Shown here: positions 25,124 through 32,466 of the stretch, piece after piece
Numbering within the stretch: position 1 is the stretch's first letter
How the letters are laid out: the number at the start of each line of letters is the position of its first letter
Origin: Pseudomonas sp. UBA4617
Lineage (GTDB): Bacteria; Pseudomonadota; Gammaproteobacteria; Pseudomonadales; Pseudomonadaceae
Length of the DNA: 64,000 nt
Assembly (NCBI RefSeq): GCF_002386445.1
Contig: NZ_DGIR01000034.1
Span: forward strand, 41,135-105,134
Direction: 5' to 3'
Position numbers and translations under genes: made by a program
Notes under the pieces: generated by a model
What the model was told of the DNA's origin: nothing
The model's database searches: none
The model's input: the letters and a program-made list of their open reading frames with translations, nothing else

Positions 25124-25300
25124 TTACGAACGGCCGCCCTTGCGGCTCGATTCACTGCTGCGGCCGCCACCGGAATGCTGGCCGCCCTTGCGCCCGGCTT
25201 CGGAGGCTTTCTCGCGGTCATTGGCAAAGTTGCCTGGGTTCTTGTTACCACCCTGGCTGCCTTGTTGATTGCCGCTACGGCTGTTCTCTTTGTTGGCCAT
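25124..25300 (-). CDS. KGG-repeat stress-induced protein (second copy)
   Basis: A 58-residue hydrophilic protein with one full KGG module (NPGNFANDREKASEAGRKGG, ~26-45) and a degenerate second (ESSRKGG). It is a paralogue of the protein at 4705-4914, 20 kb away. The Gly/Ser/Asn-rich N-terminus lacks any hydrophobic segment. Met 25300 is chosen; GAGG lies ~9 bases upstream. It is first in the minus-strand run, 62 bp before the lipoprotein gene, and may be co-transcribed with it. Stationary-phase control is likely from the family but is not shown here. Confidence 0.75.
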   Translation of the reverse strand: MANKENSRSGNQQGSQGGNKNPGNFANDREKASEAGRKGGQHSGGGRSSESSRKGGRS

Positions 25301-25510
25301 GGTCTTAAACCTCATATGACTTTGGAATGCACAGCATTAGCTGCCGTACACCTGTTCGGAGTTCGGTCATATCGAGGGATTCGGTTTATTGCGAAGCGTT
25401 CGGACCAGCGGCATTAAATAAGCGGCAACGCCATATTTGGCGCGCCACAGAGTCGCATGGCGGGGCCTTCGGGATGGGCAGCCCAGCGGCAGCCTTGCGC
25501 GACCGCAGTG

Positions 25511-25532
25511 CCCCTGGTGAATGTACCAGGGG
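25511..25532. terminator. Hairpin after the DyP peroxidase gene
   Basis: CCCCTGGT and ACCAGGGG enclose a 6-base loop, 15 bp after the DyP stop on the minus strand. No T run follows, so it is only a candidate terminator or mRNA-stabilising stem. The remaining bases between 25301 and 25510 show no gene. Confidence 0.4.
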
Positions 25533-25547
25533 CGGGATGCCCGGCTG

Positions 25548-26429
25548 TCAGGCCGATAACAACAGGCGCAGGTCGACACCCGCTTCTGTCATGGGAGGGC
25601 ACCAGTAATAGCCACCGCTCAGCGGCCGGCTGAAGCGGTACAGGCCGTCAATGATGCCGTCCTCCAGGCCGCTCATGCGCCGCAACTGCACCTCGAAGGC
25701 GTCGAAGCTGCGGCCCAGCGCGACGAACGCCAGGCCTGCTCCACGGGTGTCTGCCCAGGACACCGAGCGACGTACCATGAACGCCTCCGGCGCGAAGCTC
25801 TCCTGGGCGGTCCGCTTGACATGTGCAGATGCCGGCGCGTCATCCAGTTCTTCGTTGTCGCTCAGGCGGCGACCGATAATGTCGTCCTGCGCCTGCTGGG
25901 GCAGCGACTTGAAATACTCCAGGTCGTGCTTCCACAGCTGGAACGCAGCAAAGCACGAGCCGTCGAGGCCTGGCAGGCCGGCCTTGAGGATGGCGGCCTC
26001 GACCGCCGCCTCATCACGTGGGTTCTCGGTGCCGTCTTCATAACCGGTCAGGTCTCGGCCGCCCTGGTGGAGGAAGCCGTCCACGTGGTCCACCAGGCTG
26101 AACGCCGGGCTCAACAGCTGTTCCAGCGCCTGGGCGTGCAAGTACAGGTCGCCACGTTCCTCGCCGCGCAGCCACAGCCACAGGGCATGCTGGGTACTGG
26201 GGTTCTCCACCACAGCGTCCAGCTGCGGAAAAGGCCTCAAGCCATCGACAAGGCCGCCCAGGGCTTTAGCCAGTGGCGCACCGACGCCCAGCGACAGGCC
26301 CACGCCGTCAACCTGGCTGGCCAGCGCATCCAGCGCTGCCGGCACCGCTTCCAGTGTTTCGATGGCGAAGAACAGGTGACGGGCGTGAACCGGCACCGGT
26401 GTGGCAAGCAGACCTTGCTGAAACGGCAT
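25548..26429 (-). CDS. DyP-type haem peroxidase
   Basis: A 293-residue dye-decolourising peroxidase. The distal GxxDG motif is GYEDGTENP with catalytic Asp132; the proximal haem ligand is His203 in SAHVKRT; the distal Arg follows in FMVRRS (~219). Length and motifs fit the compact B-class enzymes studied in P. putida, active on dyes, Mn(II) and lignin-like phenols. There is no signal peptide, so it is cytoplasmic or encapsulated, but no encapsulin gene is nearby. It is monocistronic and divergent from the symporter gene at 26612. Confidence 0.92.
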   Translation of the reverse strand: MPFQQGLLATPVPVHARHLFFAIETLEAVPAALDALASQVDGVGLSLGVGAPLAKALGGLVDGLRPFPQLDAVVENPSTQHALWLWLRGEERGDLYLHAQALEQLLSPAFSLVDHVDGFLHQGGRDLTGYEDGTENPRDEAAVEAAILKAGLPGLDGSCFAAFQLWKHDLEYFKSLPQQAQDDIIGRRLSDNEELDDAPASAHVKRTAQESFAPEAFMVRRSVSWADTRGAGLAFVALGRSFDAFEVQLRRMSGLEDGIIDGLYRFSRPLSGGYYWCPPMTEAGVDLRLLLSA

Positions 26430-26611
26430 GACAGGCTAATCCTCGGTAAAACCGGGAATGCTACTGTGCCGACAGGCGTGCTGCAACGCGACATGCCGCC
26501 TCGCTGGGCGGCGGTAACGGCAACAAATGGTTACTAAAGCTGGCGCTTTGCGATTAGCTATCAATCACGGCCGGCCTACACTTCTGCAACCTATCGCCGC
26601 GGGGACCTGCC

Positions 26612-27505
26612 ATGACTGCTTCACCGTTGCTCACTGCCGTTCTTCCGCTGGCCCTGGGCATCATCATGCTCGGCCTTGGCCTGTCGCTGACCCTGGCCGA
26701 TTTCGCTCGCGTGGTGAAGTACCCCAGACCGGTGGTGGTGGGCCTGGCCTGCCAGCTCCTGCTGCTGCCGCTGGTGTGCTTCCTGATCGCCAACGGCTTC
26801 GCCCTCGAACCAGCACTGGCGGTCGGTCTGATGCTGCTGGCCGCCTCGCCGGGCGGCACCACGGCCAACCTGTTCAGCCACCTGGCCCATGGCGATGTGG
26901 CCTTGAACATCACCCTGACGGCGGTCAATTCGTTGATCGCGATCCTGACCATGCCGTTGCTGGTGAACCTGTCGCTGAGCTGGTTCATGGCGTCGGACCA
27001 GGCCATCCCGCTGCAGTTCGCCAAGGTCATGCAGGTGTTTGCCATCGTCCTGCTGCCGGTGGCGCTGGGCATGCTGGTTCGCCATTTTGCCCCCGCCTTT
27101 GCCGCCCGCATGGAGAAACCGATGAAGCTGCTGGCGGCGCTGTTCCTGGCCTTCACCATTGTCCTGGCCCTGGCCAAGGACTGGCAGACCGTGGTCGAAT
27201 ACGCACCGCTGGTGGGCCTGGCCGCGCTGCTGTTCAACCTGCTGAGCCTGGCCGTGGGCTACTGGGTGCCGCGCCTGCTGGCGATTCCCAAGCGCCAGGC
27301 GATTGCCATCGGCATGGAGATCGGCATTCACAACGGCACCTTGGCGATTGCCCTGGCGTTGAGCCCTTCGCTGCTGAACAACGCGACCATGGCAGTGCCG
27401 GCGGCGCTGTACAGCCTGATCATGTTCTTCACCGCGGCGGGGTTTGGCTGGTGGGTCAGCCGCGGGCTCGTGGCGCTGCAGGCCAACGGTGAGGCAGTGA
27501 ACTGA
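26612..27505 (+). CDS. Bile acid:sodium symporter family transporter
   Basis: A 297-residue inner-membrane carrier of the BASS family with about nine to ten hydrophobic segments. The signature LLAASPGGTTANLFSHLAHGDVALN lies in the first half and the crossing-motif counterpart EIGIHNGTLAIALA in the second; both contribute to sodium sites in known structures. ATG 26612 has GGGGA upstream, and CCTACACT ~35 bp before it could be an RpoS-type -10. No catabolic genes are linked, so the substrate (an organic anion) cannot be named. Confidence 0.88.
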   Translation: MTASPLLTAVLPLALGIIMLGLGLSLTLADFARVVKYPRPVVVGLACQLLLLPLVCFLIANGFALEPALAVGLMLLAASPGGTTANLFSHLAHGDVALNITLTAVNSLIAILTMPLLVNLSLSWFMASDQAIPLQFAKVMQVFAIVLLPVALGMLVRHFAPAFAARMEKPMKLLAALFLAFTIVLALAKDWQTVVEYAPLVGLAALLFNLLSLAVGYWVPRLLAIPKRQAIAIGMEIGIHNGTLAIALALSPSLLNNATMAVPAALYSLIMFFTAAGFGWWVSRGLVALQANGEAVN

Positions 27506-27538
27506 AGACAGTGCCGGCGCCAGGGCCAGCCGCAATTG

Positions 27539-28006
27539 TCACGGCCGGCTGCGCCTGCTGCGCAACTGCCGTCTCAACTCCTGCAACGGCGGTGCGTAGA
27601 AGAACCCGAACGATACGCTCCCGGTGCGCCCCTTCACCGCATGGTGCAACCGGTGCGCGCGGTGCAGACGCTTGAGGTAGCGGTTGACCGGGCGTGGCTT
27701 GCGCGGCCAGTGCCGATGAAACAACCCGTCATGCGCCACGACATACAGCATCCCGTAGCCCGCCACGCCACCGCCAATCCACTGCAAGGGCGCATAACCG
27801 CTCTTGCCCAGGGCAACCAGCGCCGTGGCGACCAGCCCCAGGGCCAGCAGGTACAGGTCGTTGGTTTCGAGCATGCCCAGCTGTGGCTCATGGTGCGAGC
27901 GGTGCAGCCACCAGCCCCAGCCATGCATGATGTACTTGTGAGCCAGCGTGCCAACGCCCTCCATGGCCACCAGGGTGGCAAACAGCACGGCGAGATTGAA
28001 CAGCAT
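27539..28006 (-). CDS. CrtZ-like beta-carotene hydroxylase / fatty acid hydroxylase family protein
   Basis: A 155-residue membrane di-iron hydroxylase of the CrtZ/sterol-desaturase superfamily. All histidine clusters are present: HKYIMH, HRSHH, HDGLFHRH and HRAHRLHH, with three to four membrane segments between. Length equals that of bacterial CrtZ. No carotenoid gene (crtE, B, I or Y) is in the window, so carotene as substrate is doubtful; a lipid hydroxylase role is equally possible. Met 28006 (MLFNLAVLF) is chosen as the first codon before the hydrophobic segment. It is convergent with the symporter gene. Confidence 0.8.
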   Translation of the reverse strand: MLFNLAVLFATLVAMEGVGTLAHKYIMHGWGWWLHRSHHEPQLGMLETNDLYLLALGLVATALVALGKSGYAPLQWIGGGVAGYGMLYVVAHDGLFHRHWPRKPRPVNRYLKRLHRAHRLHHAVKGRTGSVSFGFFYAPPLQELRRQLRSRRSRP

Positions 28007-28395
28007 GGAACGATCCGGGTGGTGGCGAAGGGAGGCGCAAGGGTACCGATTGCCGGCATTTTTTTCCATGCAGGCTGGGCAGTTGCGAGCGTCAGGCTGA
28101 TGACAACCTCTGTCACGTTTTCACCCTTGACCTCTTCTACCACGCGGCGTAAGGTCCGCAACGCAAATTTTGCATTGCCGAAACAGGAGACCGCCTTGGA
28201 CAGTAGCCCCAGTGACATGCGACAGGCCCCCGTGGCCCAGTAGTCCGGCAGTGTCCGTCCCTGTCTGGCTGCCCTGGCTGGACGGTGGTTTCTCACCCCC
28301 TCTTCCCCTCCTCGTGGTCCTGCGCATTTTCTGGTTTTTCAACCGCGCCTGATGGTGGCGTTCATGCGGGCACGCGCCCGTGGAAGAGGTTTGCT
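28007..28395. other. 389-bp intergenic region with a probable structured mgtC leader
   Basis: This divergent region carries the promoters of the CrtZ-like gene and of mgtC. Towards mgtC, CAGGAG at 28185-28190 precedes a TTG-started 15-codon frame (residues DSSPSDMRQAPVAQ, ending TAG at 28241-28243) that could be a leader peptide. GAGACCGCC (28189-28197) can pair imperfectly with GGTGGTTTCTC (28285-28295). I see no match to a known Mg or Mn riboswitch. The leader peptide and the fold are speculative. Confidence 0.35.
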
Positions 28396-29109
28396 ATGGA
28401 TTGGAAAGTATTTCTGCTGCGCGTCAGCACCGCTTTGCTGTTGGGGGCGCTGATTGGCGCCGAACGTCAACTGCGTCAACGTCTGACCGGGCTGCGCACC
28501 AATGCACTGGTCAGTACTGGCGCCTGCCTGTTCGTGCTCATGACCCAGGCGGTGCCAGGCATGGTGCCTGGTGACGCATCGCGAATCGCTGCCTATGTGG
28601 TGTCGGGCATCGGCTTTCTCGGCGGCGGCGTGATCATGCGCGATGGCTTCAACGTACGCGGCCTGAATACCGCAGCCACCTTGTGGTGCACCGCCGCCAT
28701 CGGCGTGCTGTGCAGCCTGGGCTTGCTGCTAGAAGCAACGCTGGGCAGCCTGATGGTGCTGTGTGCCAACATCCTGCTGCGGGACATCGCTCAGCGCCTG
28801 GACCGCCAGGAAATGGTGCCGGCCAGCGAGGTGGAACAGCGCTTCGAAGTACGCATCGTTTGTCGCAACGAGGATGAGATCCAGGTTCGCAGCCTGATGC
28901 TGCACAGCCTGGGCGATCCGCAGTTGCGGTTGCAGTCACTCCACAGCGAAGACCTGAGCAACCCCGCCCGCCTGGAGGTACGTGCCGAACTGCTGGGCGC
29001 CGCGCAGGCGCCGGCGCAGCTCGAGCGCCTGGTCAGCCGGGTAAGCCTGGAAAAGGGGGTAAGCTCGGTGCGCTGGCAACTGCAACCCCAAGTGTCCGGG
29101 GCAGACTAG
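28396..29109 (+). CDS. mgtC: MgtC/SapB family protein
   Basis: A 237-residue inner-membrane protein of the MgtC family, linked to growth in low Mg2+ and to virulence in other bacteria; it modulates ATP synthase in Salmonella. Motifs: LLGALIGAERQLRQRLTGLRTNALVS at the N-terminus, GIGFLGGGVIMRDGFNVRGLNTAATLW in the middle; four to five membrane helices to ~residue 140. A soluble ~90-residue ACT-like C-terminal domain follows. AAGAGGT precedes ATG 28396. No mgtA/mgtB pump is adjacent. Confidence 0.88.
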   Translation: MDWKVFLLRVSTALLLGALIGAERQLRQRLTGLRTNALVSTGACLFVLMTQAVPGMVPGDASRIAAYVVSGIGFLGGGVIMRDGFNVRGLNTAATLWCTAAIGVLCSLGLLLEATLGSLMVLCANILLRDIAQRLDRQEMVPASEVEQRFEVRIVCRNEDEIQVRSLMLHSLGDPQLRLQSLHSEDLSNPARLEVRAELLGAAQAPAQLERLVSRVSLEKGVSSVRWQLQPQVSGAD

Positions 29110-29137
29110 GACCTACCACTTTCGAAAGGACTGATTC

Positions 29138-29647
29138 ATGCGTATCCGCCCTACTCTCGAGCACGATATCCAATGCCTGCCGGAGGTGGAACGCTCGGCT
29201 GCCCGGGCCTTCGCTGACTGGCCGACACTGGCGTGGCTGGCGCAGGCCGAGGTGCTGGGCGTTGATGCGCACCAAGCCTTCGTCACTGCGGGCACCAGTT
29301 GGGTTGCCGAAGACCCACAAGGGCGTGTGCTCGGTTTTGCCTGTGCCCGGCGCGAGCGGCATGCGTTGCACCTGTGCGAGGTTTCCGTGCGTCGGGAGGC
29401 CCAGGGGCAAGGTGTCGGGCGCGCCTTGTTGCGGCAGGTGGTGGACGCCGCGCGCCGGGAGGGTGCCCATGAGCTGACCTTGACCACGTTTGCCGATGTG
29501 CCGTGGAATGCGCCGTTCTATGCACGTTTCGGCTTTGAAAGGGTTGATGAGGAGCGGCTGGATACGCGCCTGCGAGACATCCTTGCCGTTGAACGTGCCC
29601 ATGGCCTCGTCGGGCGCTGTGCCATGCGCCTGGCTTTAGGGCACTGA
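29138..29647 (+). CDS. GNAT-family N-acetyltransferase
   Basis: A 169-residue acetyltransferase. The acetyl-CoA loop is REAQGQGVGRALLRQVV (Q/R-x-x-G-x-G/A), with a preceding strand LHLCEVSV and a following LTLTTFADVPWNAPFYARFGF, where YxRxGF is the usual GNAT motif B. AAGGA lies before ATG 29138. It is 28 bp after mgtC on the same strand and may share its transcript. Substrate unknown. Confidence 0.85.
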   Translation: MRIRPTLEHDIQCLPEVERSAARAFADWPTLAWLAQAEVLGVDAHQAFVTAGTSWVAEDPQGRVLGFACARRERHALHLCEVSVRREAQGQGVGRALLRQVVDAARREGAHELTLTTFADVPWNAPFYARFGFERVDEERLDTRLRDILAVERAHGLVGRCAMRLALGH

Positions 29648-29687
29648 CCCTTGGCGTGTAGTGCGCCGCCAGCCGCGGCGAGCAGGC

Positions 29688-31256
29688 TCAGGAATCCGCT
29701 TTTGCCCAGCTTTTTTCCGCCATGCAGTAGGTGTCCCGGCCCTGACGTTTGGCCTGATACAAAGCCGCATCCGCTGCCGCCATCAGCCGCTCGGCGGTGA
29801 CTTCCTCCTGCGCCGGGTTCCCCGTGGCTATGCCGGCACTGCAAGATACCCGTCCAAGTGGGCTGCCGGCATGTTCCAGCATTTGCCGGCGCAACAGCTG
29901 CTGTACCTCCTGCACCAGCAGTTCCGCTCCTCGGGCGTCGGTGTCGGGCAGCAGCAGGGTGAATTCTTCGCCGCCATAGCGCACTGCCAGGTCGGCCGGG
30001 CGCTTTAGCGCCTGTTGCAGTACTTCGCCGATGCGCCGCAGGCATTGGTCGCCCGCCGGGTGGCCATAGCGGTCGTTGTAGGCCTTGAAGTAGTCCAGGT
30101 CGAGCATCACCAGGGTCAGCGAATAGCCTTGGCGCCGCGCCCGACGCAGCTCCGCTTCGAACACCGCATCCAGCCGCCGACGGTTGCCCAGCCCGGTCAG
30201 GCTATCGGTCAAGGCCAGCGACTTGAGGGTCTGGTGTGCCTGGTGCAGCGCTCGCTCGATGACGATCCGCTCGCGCAACTGGCGCAGTACCACGCCACCG
30301 AATGCCGCCAGCCCCAACAGCATGATCAGCAACACGACCATTGATTTGATTGCGTCGTGCCGCCAGGGCGCGACGATCGACTCTCGCGACAAGCCCGCCT
30401 CCACCACCAATGGGTAGCTCGACAGCGCACGATAGGCATATAGCCGCGGCGTGCCGTCTACCACCGCGACTGCCTCCACCAGGCCTTCTGCTGCGTAAGG
30501 CAGGTGGTTGCGGAATACCTCGCTGTTGGCCAGGCTGCGGCCGACCACCTGTTCGACGAAGGGCCGCCGGACCAGGATGGTGCCGTCGCGCATGGCCAGG
30601 ACCAGCGCGCCACGTTCGTCGATCTTGAAGTCGCCGTAGTAATGCACGAACCAGTCGACTTTGATAGTGCCCAGCAACACCCCGGCGAAGCTGCCGTCGG
30701 CATGCTCCAGCCGCCGGGAAATGGGAATGATCAAGGCCCCCGTGGAGCGGCTGCGCACCACCGACCCGATGTGTACGTCTCGGTCGCTGTGGGCGCGGTG
30801 ATAGATGAAGTAGCCGCGGTCGGCATTGTTGGCGTTGGGCGGTATCGCGGCCTGGTCGGTGACGATCCAGTTGCCCTGTGCGTCGTACACGAACAATCCA
30901 TGCAGCTGGGGCATGATACTTTTCTGCTGTACCAGCAAGGCGTGCAAGCGCGGCCGGTCGATGTGGTCGAAACCATCTCCCTCCAGCCGCTCGGCCAGGG
31001 CTGCGGTGATGGCATCCACCTGGCGGATGGAGTCTTCGGCGTGTTGAGCCGTGGCCCTGGCCAGGTTGGTGACCATGTTCTCGGCATTGGTGAAGGCATA
31101 CCGGTAATCGCGCCAGATGCGCCAGCTTTCGACCACGACGAAGGCCAGCATCACCAACAGCATGAACGCCAGCACCAGGCGGAACAGCGCCACGGCACGG
31201 CCCTCACCGGTTATGGCGAAAAGCCCGTCCTCGTCCTTATTCCTGGCTGCGCACAT
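29688..31256 (-). CDS. Membrane diguanylate cyclase (dCache-GGDEF)
   Basis: A 522-residue c-di-GMP synthase. A hydrophobic segment at ~20-45 leads into a ~250-residue periplasmic double-Cache sensor domain; a second membrane helix (~305-325, LIMLLGLAAFGGVVL) is followed by a GGDEF domain. The active loop is YGGEEF and the metal region is MLDLDYFKAYNDRYGH. An inhibitory I-site RPAD lies exactly five residues before GGEEF, so product inhibition is expected. ATG 31256 has AGGG upstream; a GTG 12 codons earlier is possible. Monocistronic. The Cache ligand is unknown. Confidence 0.9.
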   Translation of the reverse strand: MCAARNKDEDGLFAITGEGRAVALFRLVLAFMLLVMLAFVVVESWRIWRDYRYAFTNAENMVTNLARATAQHAEDSIRQVDAITAALAERLEGDGFDHIDRPRLHALLVQQKSIMPQLHGLFVYDAQGNWIVTDQAAIPPNANNADRGYFIYHRAHSDRDVHIGSVVRSRSTGALIIPISRRLEHADGSFAGVLLGTIKVDWFVHYYGDFKIDERGALVLAMRDGTILVRRPFVEQVVGRSLANSEVFRNHLPYAAEGLVEAVAVVDGTPRLYAYRALSSYPLVVEAGLSRESIVAPWRHDAIKSMVVLLIMLLGLAAFGGVVLRQLRERIVIERALHQAHQTLKSLALTDSLTGLGNRRRLDAVFEAELRRARRQGYSLTLVMLDLDYFKAYNDRYGHPAGDQCLRRIGEVLQQALKRPADLAVRYGGEEFTLLLPDTDARGAELLVQEVQQLLRRQMLEHAGSPLGRVSCSAGIATGNPAQEEVTAERLMAAADAALYQAKRQGRDTYCMAEKSWAKADS

Positions 31257-31407
31257 TGAAATCCCTGGCCACCCACGTTTGCCGCTGTTCACTATAGTTC
31301 ACCAGCATATGGACACCGCCGGCCAGGAAAAAGATTAAACCTTTGCCCCGCATTCACCCTCAACCGTACGCGACACTGAGGTCGCGTCACGGTTTAAGGA
31401 GTGAGGC

Positions 31408-31908
31408 ATGAGCAATCTCTTCATCAAGCGCGTCGGTTTTTCCATGGTGCTGGGCCTGGCATCGGTACATGCACTGGCGGCGAGTTCCGATGATTTTGTC
31501 GAAGCCGCCACCGAGTCCGGCATTGCCGAAGTGGTCACCGGTAAGCTGGCCCAGGAGAAAAGCCAGAACACCGAGATCAAGACATTTGCCCAGCAAATGG
31601 TCACTGACCACACCCAGGCCAACCAGAAACTCGCTGATATCGCCCGCAAGCTGGACATTTCCGTACCCGATGAGGCAGCGATCACTGACAAGGTCAAGAA
31701 AATGATCCTGGAATGGCGCGAAGAGTCCTTCGACAAGGCCTACATCAACAACCAGGTGGATGCTCACGAAAAGGCGGTGGAACTGTTCAAGAAAGAGGCT
31801 GCCTCGTCTGACAAGGCCGAGCTGAAGGCCTTCGCCAGCGAAACCCTGCCCAAGCTCGAGCAGCATCTGGAGCACGCCAAGGCACTTCAGGCCAAGCATG
31901 GCAAGTGA
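31408..31908 (+). CDS. DUF4142 periplasmic protein
   Basis: A 166-residue exported helical protein. The signal peptide runs to ~residue 25 (cleavage near ALAASSD), then DFVEAATESGIAEVVTGKLAQE and FAQQMVTDHTQANQKL, which are the first helices of the DUF4142 four-helix bundle. TAAGGAG is before ATG 31408. The family is common in Pseudomonas and is associated with oxidative stress and envelope roles without a defined activity. The next gene begins eight bases after the stop, so the two form an operon. Confidence 0.87.
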   Translation: MSNLFIKRVGFSMVLGLASVHALAASSDDFVEAATESGIAEVVTGKLAQEKSQNTEIKTFAQQMVTDHTQANQKLADIARKLDISVPDEAAITDKVKKMILEWREESFDKAYINNQVDAHEKAVELFKKEAASSDKAELKAFASETLPKLEQHLEHAKALQAKHGK

Positions 31909-31916
31909 GGCCCGCC

Positions 31917-32168
31917 ATGACTAACGATGCATTGAAGGCCGAGGTTCTGACCCGCCTGCTGCACGCCCACCCTCAAGGGCTCGGTAAGGAGGTGCTGGAC
32001 AATTACCGCGGTGAGAAAGCGGTGGCCGGCATGCTCAAGACCTTGCAGGAAGCCGGCCTGATCCAGGACGGCAGCGTGACGGTCAGCAGCGACCACCAGA
32101 TCAGCGTGAACTACCCGATCAAGCTGTCCGCGGCGGGCGTGGAGGCTGCCAGGCAAGCCGACACTTGA
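31917..32168 (+). CDS. Small winged-helix-like hypothetical protein (83 aa)
   Basis: An 83-residue soluble protein. The arrangement of helices and a late beta pair (KAEVLTRLLHAHPQGLGKEVLDN, then GMLKTLQEAGLIQDG and ISVNYPIKLSAAGVEAAR) resembles a small winged helix, but I cannot name a family. ATG 31917 is preferred to the GTG/ATG cluster at 31905-31914 because it gives a short clean gap after the DUF4142 gene. It is co-transcribed with that gene. It may bind nucleic acid; this is a guess from pattern only. Confidence 0.6.
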   Translation: MTNDALKAEVLTRLLHAHPQGLGKEVLDNYRGEKAVAGMLKTLQEAGLIQDGSVTVSSDHQISVNYPIKLSAAGVEAARQADT

Positions 32169-32195
32169 GTGTCGGCTTGCTCGGCCCTTGCTGTC

Positions 32196-32235
32196 GCCGG
32201 CAAGCCAGCGCCCTTTGGGTAGCTGGCTTGCCGGC
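32196..32235. terminator. Perfect 14-bp inverted repeat between convergent genes
   Basis: GCCGGCAAGCCAGC (32196-32209) and its exact reverse complement (32222-32235) flank 12 bases. It lies between the stops of the plus-strand gene at 32168 and the minus-strand small gene at 32245, the expected place for a bidirectional terminator. It lacks a T run. Confidence 0.6.
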
Positions 32236-32244
32236 AATTCGCCT

Positions 32245-32409
32245 TTAGCGCTTTTTCTCGATGTCTCTGGGGGGCTTGGCCGGCCCTTGAGGGTCGACTT
32301 GCGGGTCCTCGAGATCGGGTGAATCCGGGTCGAAGCCCAGGTCAGGCTTGTTGTCGGCCTGCTCGGACGAATGAGGCCCTTCTTTGCGTTCGGGTTGGGT
32401 TTCAGGCAT
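32245..32409 (-). CDS. Small acidic, disordered protein (54 aa)
   Basis: A short gene easily missed. ATG at 32409 has GGAG eight bases upstream on the minus strand and the frame runs 54 codons to TAA. The product begins MPETQPERKEGPHSSEQ and is rich in Pro, Asp and Glu (FDPDSPDLEDPQVDPQ), ending in a basic DIEKKR. It has no membrane segment and no recognised domain. A good ribosome site, a flanking hairpin and lack of overlap with other genes support it as real. It resembles in composition the 56-residue protein at 4094 but is not obviously homologous. Confidence 0.55.
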   Translation of the reverse strand: MPETQPERKEGPHSSEQADNKPDLGFDPDSPDLEDPQVDPQGPAKPPRDIEKKR

Positions 32410-32466
32410 GGCGCTATCTCCACCGGGAATGTATACGGAAGAAAGCCCCGGCCCGAAAAAGTTTGA

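Noticed and set aside
28180..28395. Mg (M-box) or Mn (yybP-ykoY) riboswitch ahead of mgtC
   Set aside because: The characteristic conserved loops of either class are not visible; only a generic stem and a short frame can be seen.
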